Assembly: GCA_026770585.1 (NCBI GenBank)
Contig: MU646352.1
Location: 121,575-133,008, forward strand
Reading direction: 5' to 3'
From: Baffinella frigidus
Taxonomy: Eukaryota > Cryptophyceae > Cryptomonadales > Baffinellaceae
Length of the DNA: 11,434 nucleotides
Below the pieces are notes generated by a model that was not told where the DNA came from, made no database searches, and worked only from the letters and a program-made list of their open reading frames with translations. Below, in pieces: positions 1-5,133 of the stretch. How positions within the stretch are numbered: position 1 is the first letter of the stretch; each line of letters begins with the position of its first letter. The position numbers and the translations under genes were made by a program.

Positions 1-52
1 TTCTTCCGACTGCCCTCATACCGCACCCTCCACACCAATCCCTACACACTCA

Positions 53-190
53 CTTCTAAGCACTCTACCCTAACCCATCACCCCTAAACCCTCACCCCTA
101 ACCCCTCACCCCTAAACCCCTTCCCCTAAACCATAAACCATAAACCATAAACCTTAAACCCTAAAACCTCAACCCTGAACCCTAACTCAG
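53..190 (+). repeat. Telomere-like heptamer array in an intron, abutting a splice acceptor
   Basis: Degenerate CCCTAAA/CCCCTAA/CCATAAA/CCCTCAC units run almost without a break up to CTAACTCAG, where the next exon begins. The array is therefore the 3' part of an intron of the nucleotide cyclase gene, and its last unit supplies the acceptor. The C-rich strand is the sense strand. The first ~50 bases are C/A-rich and probably the same intron; I see no coding signal there. Confidence 0.8.
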
Positions 191-720
191 GTGAAAGGCA
201 AGGGGCGCGTGACGACCTACTGGATCGACGGCGTTCAAGGTAGTCCCCTGCCACCCACACCATTTCGCCCTAAGTCAGCATCCCTGCCCGCCATGTTTGC
301 ATGTGAGATTGACAGGGGGTTTTCGTGGTGGGCGCAGGAGAGGCCGACTGCGTCTCCCCAGACACAAGCGCCCACGCATCCATCGCCGCGGATCTCCCCC
401 CGGTCACCGACACGACCGCCTCAACACTCCGCCAGGCCGCCGCTGCTCTCGTTCTCGACGGGCCCGCCTCAGACTTCCTGCTCACCCGGCCCTCATCTGT
501 TCTCACGGCGGGCGCGGGTAGGGCCACTTCGGCGAACTCTGGGGGGGTGGATGAGATACAGGACGTCGTGGACGGGCCCGCGTACGGAGCTCTCAACAGA
601 TCCTCCTCCGCAGCCTCGCAGGGCTTGCGGTTGAGTTCGAGAGAGAGGGACCACAAGGTGGCTGAGGTCAACGGGCCCGCCTCGGGGCCTGTCGAGGTGC
701 CCGCCGCGCCCTTCTCCTGA
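191..720 (+). CDS. Class III nucleotide (adenylate/guanylate) cyclase, C-terminal two exons, 5' part outside the window
   Basis: Two exons are supported: 191-239 and 338-720, joined by a 98-nt GT-AG intron (240-337) in phase 1. The first starts at CTCAG|GTG and encodes VKGKGRVTTYWIDGVQ, which matches the conserved C-terminal strand of class III cyclase catalytic domains (KGKG-x-x-x-TYW-[LI]-x-G). These enzymes make cAMP or cGMP; metal- and base-binding residues lie upstream and are not visible, so substrate cannot be told. The second exon adds a 127-codon Ala/Ser/Pro-rich tail with three in-frame (D/N)GPA motifs, ending at TGA 718-720. The tail looks disordered and lineage-specific. Reading 191-634 as one frame would run through the intron and is not the gene. 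Family assignment rests on a short but characteristic motif; the tail is supported by frame continuity across the splice. Confidence 0.72.
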
Positions 721-735
721 GCCTCATAACCCTGT

Positions 736-791
736 CTTTTTCTTTTTCTTTCTTTCTTTCTTGGTTGCTTGCTTACTTGCGTGCGTGCGTC
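736..791. repeat. CTTT to GCTT/GCGT microsatellite
   Basis: CTTTTT/CTTT units grade into GCTT, then ACTT, then GCGT units, all of period four. It lies just after the cyclase stop codon, so it is probably in the 3' untranslated region. Confidence 0.9.
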
Positions 792-855
792 ATCTGGTCT
801 ATAAGAACACGGGTGCTCCGACATCGGCCGGTGTCTGTTTCCCTAAATAAGTACC

Positions 856-892
856 AGAGGGTTGACTGTACGCAAGATGTTGTCAACCCTCT
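856..892. repeat. Hairpin downstream of the cyclase gene
   Basis: AGAGGGTTGAC (856-866) and GTCAACCCTCT (882-892) are perfect 11-bp inverted arms around a 15-nt loop, about 135 nt after the cyclase stop. It may lie in the 3' UTR. No canonical AATAAA is seen nearby. Confidence 0.75.
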
Positions 893-1004
893 AGCACTAA
901 ATTAAGGATACTGAGGGCCCAAATCCGGTGTGTGTGCTGAGGTTCTGGTTTCTTATAGCTCAGATACCCCTGTAGTACTCGACAACAGAGATTTTCACAC
1001 GCAA

Positions 1005-1115
1005 CTACAACCCTTAACCCTGAACCTTCCAACCTTCAACCTGGCATCCAACCCCCGAACCCCTGCACCGAACCTCACAACGCTAAAGCCTACACCGTAG
1101 CCGCTAACCCCTATC
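1005..1115 (+). repeat. Degenerate telomere-like array
   Basis: Units such as CCCTTAA, CCCTGAA, CTTCCAA and CCCCGAA are heavily mutated relatives of the array at 53-190. It is followed at 1127-1128 by CGCAG|GTGGTAG, which resembles a splice acceptor, but no gene could be recognised beyond it. Confidence 0.6.
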
Positions 1116-1247
1116 CCGACACTCGCAGGTGGTAGTGGTAGTGGCGATCACCCCCGGCCTTCCCTCCTCAGCAACCATCGAGCGCACCGCCACGGCCACC
1201 CTCGTGTGCGGTGGCATAGCCTACAAGTAACCTACCTTTGTCGCGCA

Positions 1248-1290
1248 GCACCACCGTGGTGGTGTTGCCCCCCTCGACATTCGAGGGGGG
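1248..1290. repeat. Two adjacent palindromes
   Basis: CACCACC-GT-GGTGGTG is followed closely by CCCCCCTCGA-CAT-TCGAGGGGGG (1268-1290, perfect 10-bp arms, 3-nt loop). They could form neighbouring cruciforms or RNA hairpins. No function is apparent. Confidence 0.75.
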
Positions 1291-1485
1291 GGGTTGCTGT
1301 CGGAGAAACTGTTTGGGGCGGTCGTGGGTGGGTCTACAGTGGGGCCCGGGTGTCTTGTGTAAATACAGGATTCGCATCGTGTGTCGCATCGTGACATTGC
1401 TCTGTGCATCACAGTTCCACGCAGACGTTTTCCTGAGGCGCTAATCACTCGTGGAATATAAAAACTGGTCGCACTACGCTGCTAT

Positions 1486-1620
1486 GAGACCCCCCCTCCC
1501 CCCTAGTCCTCCTCCTCCTTCTCCTTCTCTGGCGTAGGCGATAGAGAGGGAGGGAGGGAGGGAGGGAGGGGGGGAGAGAGCGCGCGAGAGAGAGCGAGCT
1601 GGATAGAGATAGAGCGAGAG
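1486..1620. repeat. Pyrimidine block followed by a purine (GGGA/GA) microsatellite
   Basis: CCCCCCTCC and CCT/CTT repeats (1486-1531) are followed by GAGGGAGGGAGGG and GAGAGA/GCGAGA runs (1541-1620). The two halves are partly complementary, so the block could fold back or form triplex DNA. Frames read across it give only Ser/Leu/Arg low-complexity peptide. Confidence 0.85.
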
Positions 1621-1741
1621 ATTCACTGACACTCAGGCGAACATGCACCAGCGGCAACGCTGGAATCTGTGCGTTGTCACTACATGTACACACATAGCTC
1701 TCGTGCCGCGGGGAGCTGTACACCTGAGGCAGTGTGTAGTA

Positions 1742-1812
1742 ATTTTGATATGTTTGGTCACGTGGCTACACGCTTTTCGTGTAGCGACGTGACCAACTCC
1801 CTACAAAACGCC
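1742..1812. repeat. Long hairpin with 5-nt loop
   Basis: Arms 1754-1772 and 1778-1796 are 19 bp with one mismatch, separated by CTTTT; weaker pairing continues outward into the TTTTG/CAAAA flanks. The stem carries GGTCACGT. Its architecture and sequence resemble the hairpin at 7165-7236, so both may be copies of one miniature fold-back family. Confidence 0.8.
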
Positions 1813-2245
1813 TACAATCGATATTTAAAAAGGGTGTTGGATCAGCCCCGTGTGGCCCTGTCTCTCTTCTTCCCATCCTCTCACCCCGCCCCCCCCCGGA
1901 TTTGAGAAAAGCCGCGAGGCCAAGCATTGCCCCACCAATCTCCCGAGCCTGAATACATGTGTCGGGGACTACCTAGAGGCCTTTGGTGTTAGGCAAATGT
2001 ACCGGTCCTTGAGGTTCTTCGAGCTCCCAACATAGGCGGACACTGGAACTGGTTCTGCAAAAAAGCCATGCTTCCTTTCGGATCACATCAAGCCCCCCGG
2101 TGCAGAGAATGGCACCAGACACCGGCTGGGGTCTCCATCGGTCATGTCAAGGTATCAGCTGTTCCCATACTCCTTTAGGTCCCCACCCTGGAGGGGACTT
2201 GCGGCCAATCCCGAATAACCCTTTATCGCAAAAGTTGACATGATT

Positions 2246-2490
2246 TATACCACTAAAATACATATTAGACCTTTTTGTACCAGATCCATTCATCACGGGG
2301 GCGCCACATTGTGGCGCCATCTCCAAGTGGAGTTGACTTAAGAATGCTCAAAATACCATAATGTTCCATCCAGGGTGGTATACCACTAAAATACATATTA
2401 GACCTTTTTGTACCAGATCCATTCATCACGGGGGCGCCACATTGTGGCGCCATCTCCAAGGGGAGTTGACTTAAGAATGCTCAACATACA
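2246..2490. repeat. Direct duplication (133-bp period) with an internal palindrome
   Basis: Positions 2246-2357 and 2379-2490 are about 112 bp long and nearly identical (I see AAGTGGAG versus AAGGGGAG and TCAAAAT versus TCAACAT as the main differences). Each copy contains GGCGCCACA-T-TGTGGCGCC (2300-2318 and 2433-2451). The near-identity implies a recent tandem duplication. All frames are short, so it is probably non-coding. Confidence 0.92.
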
Positions 2491-2962
2491 GACATAGCCC
2501 AAAGACACGCCTTTCCGTAGAAATGATCTGCAGAAAAAGCATTTTACACGGGTTCCTCAGGTTATTTACTCGAGAATCCCAGAGGAGGGCGAGGATCTCT
2601 CTGCAGAGGGCGAGAGGGAGAGAAATCCGTGCGCTAGCACAAGCGCCACCAAGAAAACCGGAAGGCACCGGGTCGCACTCCGGCCCGTCCTCGCCATCTC
2701 TCCTGTTCTCACGGCCCTCAGCGACCAACTGCTCCCATGGCCGGATCCCTGCGTTCCCTCGTTCGCAGTTCGGAAGCGTCGAGCCCTGAACGCTTTGCAA
2801 AGCTGCGAACGAGCAAGGGGATCTGAAGCGTCTCGAAGCTGTGTTGCCCCCCTTCTGTCCGCGCACTTTCCAATTTTCCGAAAGGCACCTGCTGCTGCGA
2901 GAGGGCGCTGGCTGGCTGTGCTGAGCCTTCTCTGCTTCGCCGCCCCGCCTCTCGCGCGAGCA

Positions 2963-3508
2963 ATGACCACGGTCATCATCGTCCCCGGGAACGGGTGCAC
3001 CCCTGTGAACAAGTGCAACTGGTACGGATGGCTGCACACGGAGCTGCAGAAGAAAGGCGTCAAGTCGGTGCTGCGCGACATGCCGGACCCCTATGAGGCG
3101 AAGGAGACGATCTGGCTGCCCTTCATGCGTGAGATGGGCGCGGACGAACACGGTGTCATCGTGGGGCACTCGAGCGGGGCGGAGGCGGCAATGCGCTTGA
3201 TTGAGACGGACAAGATCGCTGGCGTGTGTCTCGTCGCAGCTTGCCACACCGACCTGGGAATCGAATCGGAGGCCGTCTCGGGCTACTACAACCGCCCGTG
3301 GCAGTGGGAGAAGATGAAGGGCAACGCGGGGTGGGTCTCTCAGTTCATCGATGAGACGGACTGCTTCATCCCTGCGGAGGAGGGCCGCCATGTCCACGCC
3401 AACCTCAACACGGAGCTCAAGGTCTTCTCGCGTGGCGACCATTTCATGGTCTCCGAATTCCCGGAGTTGCTCGAGCACCTCCTCGAGAAGCTCGGCGTCG
3501 GCCCCTAG
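2963..3508 (+). CDS. RBBP9-like: RBBP9/YdeN-type alpha/beta-hydrolase (serine hydrolase)
   Basis: The ATG at 2963 gives 181 residues, close to animal RBBP9 and bacterial YdeN-type proteins (about 185-190). It begins MTTVIIVPGNG, the usual first strand of the family. Family marks follow in order: NWYGW (19-23), DMPDP (39-43), WLPFM (51-55), the nucleophile elbow GHSSGA (68-73, Ser70), SGYYNRPWQWEK (106-117), Asp133 in TDCFIP and His160 in GDHFM. The Ser-Asp-His triad is complete, so the enzyme is predicted to be active; its natural substrate is not known for most members. The gene appears to be single-exon, unlike its neighbours. The frame is also open, without an ATG, back to 2498, and the 18 residues just before Met1 look like a signal peptide (WLAVLSLLCFAAPPLARA), so an upstream start or exon could make a longer, targeted form. 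No promoter motif is clear. Confidence 0.95.
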   Translation: MTTVIIVPGNGCTPVNKCNWYGWLHTELQKKGVKSVLRDMPDPYEAKETIWLPFMREMGADEHGVIVGHSSGAEAAMRLIETDKIAGVCLVAACHTDLGIESEAVSGYYNRPWQWEKMKGNAGWVSQFIDETDCFIPAEEGRHVHANLNTELKVFSRGDHFMVSEFPELLEHLLEKLGVGP

Positions 3509-3509
3509 C

Positions 3510-3682
3510 TATCAGCACCAGCCGCCCCCCGACCCCAGTCCCGGATGACAGTGCTATCTCGAATATGAGAACCCGCCCTCTAATCGACATCAGGCTGCCA
3601 GCACCAGCCAGCCTCTCCCGACCCGAATCCCTGCCCACAGCGCTCCAAGTCTGTCGAACATCAGACCCCGCCGCGCCATCTA
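3510..3682. repeat. Imperfect tandem duplication after the hydrolase stop codon
   Basis: About 3510-3582 and 3596-3682 share the ordered blocks CAGCACCAGCC, CCCGACCC, ACAG-GCT, TCGAA-AT and CCCGCC. This is an old duplication of an ~85-bp unit covering the start of the 3' UTR. Confidence 0.6.
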
Positions 3683-3829
3683 GGACCGCGCTAGTGCCCT
3701 AGCGATAGGCCTTCCGTAGGCTCCGCGGGGTGTGTCGCGTCGTGTATTCGATATATCCTTGTCAAAAATCTAGCGCCGATCTCAGTCGCCTCCGGCAGGC
3801 ATCCCCATTCCAGAGCAGGACACCTCCAC

Positions 3830-3946
3830 TACAGGGACCTCGCTCATATGAAAGCGCCACCCCTCAGGACCCTCAGCTGGCCTGTGCATAGGGCTCTTGG
3901 TTGTCCTAGGGGGTGGGCGTTTTCTTATGAGGGAGGTACCCCTGTA
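3830..3946. mobile_element. MITE-like element, copy A
   Basis: About 35-bp imperfect terminal inverted repeats, ACAGGGACCTCGCTCATATG on the left and the complement of CAGGGGTACCTCCCTCATAA on the right, enclose ~45 bp. TA flanks both ends, as expected for a TA target-site duplication. There is no internal transposase, so it would be non-autonomous. Copies B (4594-4715) and C (5731-5828) share the termini, and B and C also share the inner TACTGTAGGGTCCT. Confidence 0.75.
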
Positions 3947-4201
3947 CATAGGTTCGGGGAGCATAGAGCATACAGCGTCTGCAATCTGCATGCGGTGCTC
4001 GGGCTGCAGCATGCATCTCTCGAGGGCCCAGTACCCTCTTACGCTCCAACGTAGGCCTACGACCCGCTGGTGGTCAAATATGACCCCCTCGCCACTTACT
4101 GTACAGTTTAGTGAACGAAACATCGCATTTGCTCCTTCGAGGGGGGCTTCACTCTTGCGCGTGTACATGTGCATCCTGTGGAAGAAATAGCCGAGCACAG
4201 A

Positions 4202-4310
4202 GGTTACTCGAAATTCAGGACACGCAGCGCCCCTAGGGTCGTCCTACGCTCCTCGGACTGGCCCTACTGTAGGACCCCAATGCGCTGCGCGTCCTGAATT
4301 TCGAGTAACC
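4202..4310. mobile_element. 109-bp fold-back element
   Basis: 29-bp terminal arms, 4202-4230 (GGTTACTCGAAATTCAGGAC...) and 4282-4310, pair with a single mismatch, and inner AGGGTCGTCCTACG / CTGTAGGACCCC pairs again, so the whole unit folds nearly end to end. The inner CTACTGTAGGACCCC resembles the core of the MITE-like elements. It has no coding capacity. No clear target-site duplication is seen. Confidence 0.75.
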
Positions 4311-4449
4311 CGTGTATTGGTCGCATAGCACGACCACGGACAGTAGTCGACGGTTGCTCTAGTGGTCATGTCTCGAGGTAGTGAATTCACTGTGAAATCA
4401 GTGGATGTGTGCCAGATTACGGCCTGGTCAAACGACCGAGACATAGCCA

Positions 4450-4555
4450 CTAGGCCTTGGCAGCAGTGGCAGGGGCGTGCGCGAGGCAGAAGGCGTCCCA
4501 CGACTTGTGGGTAGGCACCCACTTGAGCACCTCCGTCGCCTTCTTCACGCCGTAC
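4450..4555 (-). CDS. Reductase exon 9 and stop codon
   Basis: Acceptor CTCTCAG|GTACGG; encodes YGVKKATEVLKWVPTHKSWD then AFCLAHAPATAAKA and TAG (4452-4450). The L-W-P-T/K-x-x-S-W pattern is the usual end of the family. Confidence 0.9.
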
Positions 4556-5088
4556 CTGAGAGCGTGTTTGTCGGCATTGTCAGGACTGTGCCCTACGAGG
4601 GGCACCTCGCTCATAAGAAAACGCCGACCCCTTCGGACCGCCATCGGGCCCTAGGCATAGGGCTACTGTAGGGTCCTCGGGGGAGGCGTTTTCTTGTGAG
4701 CGAGGTACCCCTGTAGGACGGACCCTATGACGGGCCCGCCTCGGGCGGAGAGAACATCAACAGTGTTCACATGTGAGGCCTCTTTTCGAGAACGGGGTCG
4801 AGGATATGCAACGGTGCAATCTCTTTTGAAAGCGCTTCAAAGCCCTCCCGAGGACAAGAAGGAAGCTTCCCCCGCCTCAGCAAAGCAGAAAGCGTGCCAG
4901 CATATGAGGCTGACGTCTCCGAATCTTGAAAGCAGTTCAGAGACAGGAGGGGGGGGGGGGGGGCATCGACAAAAGGCAGCAAAATGCGTGAATCGAGACG
5001 CGAGGAGGCGTCTGACAGGGCCTCGAGATAGAGAGTGTGAGTGTGAAAGATAGAGCACGCGCGCGCGAGAGCGAGATAGAGAGCGAGA

Positions 5089-5133
<45 letters not shown>

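Larger units (their letters stand above)
721..2245. other. Gene-poor spacer
   Basis: No convincing complete gene. It holds a CTTT/GCTT microsatellite, a hairpin, a telomere-like array, two adjacent palindromes, a pyrimidine/purine block and a long hairpin, listed separately. Two exon-sized stretches (+ strand about 1129-1230; - strand 1296-1236) have splice-like borders but no recognisable product. A frame ending at 2035 is open for about 45 codons upstream but matches nothing I know. Confidence 0.6.
3509..4449. other. Spacer between convergent genes
   Basis: This stretch lies between the stop codons of the hydrolase (+) and the reductase (-). It contains the tandem duplication, one MITE-like element and one fold-back listed separately. 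I see no supported gene; frames here that contain GTSLIRKR-like peptides are translated transposon termini. Confidence 0.65.

Noticed and set aside
1-190. A chromosome end (true telomere) at the left edge
   Set aside because: Units are too degenerate and run directly into a cyclase exon; similar arrays recur throughout the window inside introns.
191-634. 147-residue frame starting at 191
   Set aside because: It reads through the 98-nt intron and leaves the cyclase frame; the second half is out-of-frame sequence.
1850-2035. 61-codon frame ending RSLRFFELPT
   Set aside because: It looks mildly protein-like, but has no ATG at its start, no splice context and no recognised family.
2471-3478. 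335-codon open frame on the minus strand
   Set aside because: It is antisense to the well-supported RBBP9-type gene; high GC at third positions keeps the opposite strand open, and the peptide has no recognisable domain.
2795-3508. 237-residue version of the hydrolase starting at 2795
   Set aside because: The codon at 2795 is TTG, not ATG. I kept the ATG at 2963, which gives the normal family length, and report the upstream segment as a finding.
3782-4198. 138-residue frame containing GTSLIRKR
   Set aside because: It translates MITE-like termini and spacer; no conserved protein is seen.
4341-4440. Possible tRNA-like stretch (TAGTGGTCATGTCTCGAG)
   Set aside because: No cloverleaf, no convincing T-arm and no acceptor stem could be drawn.
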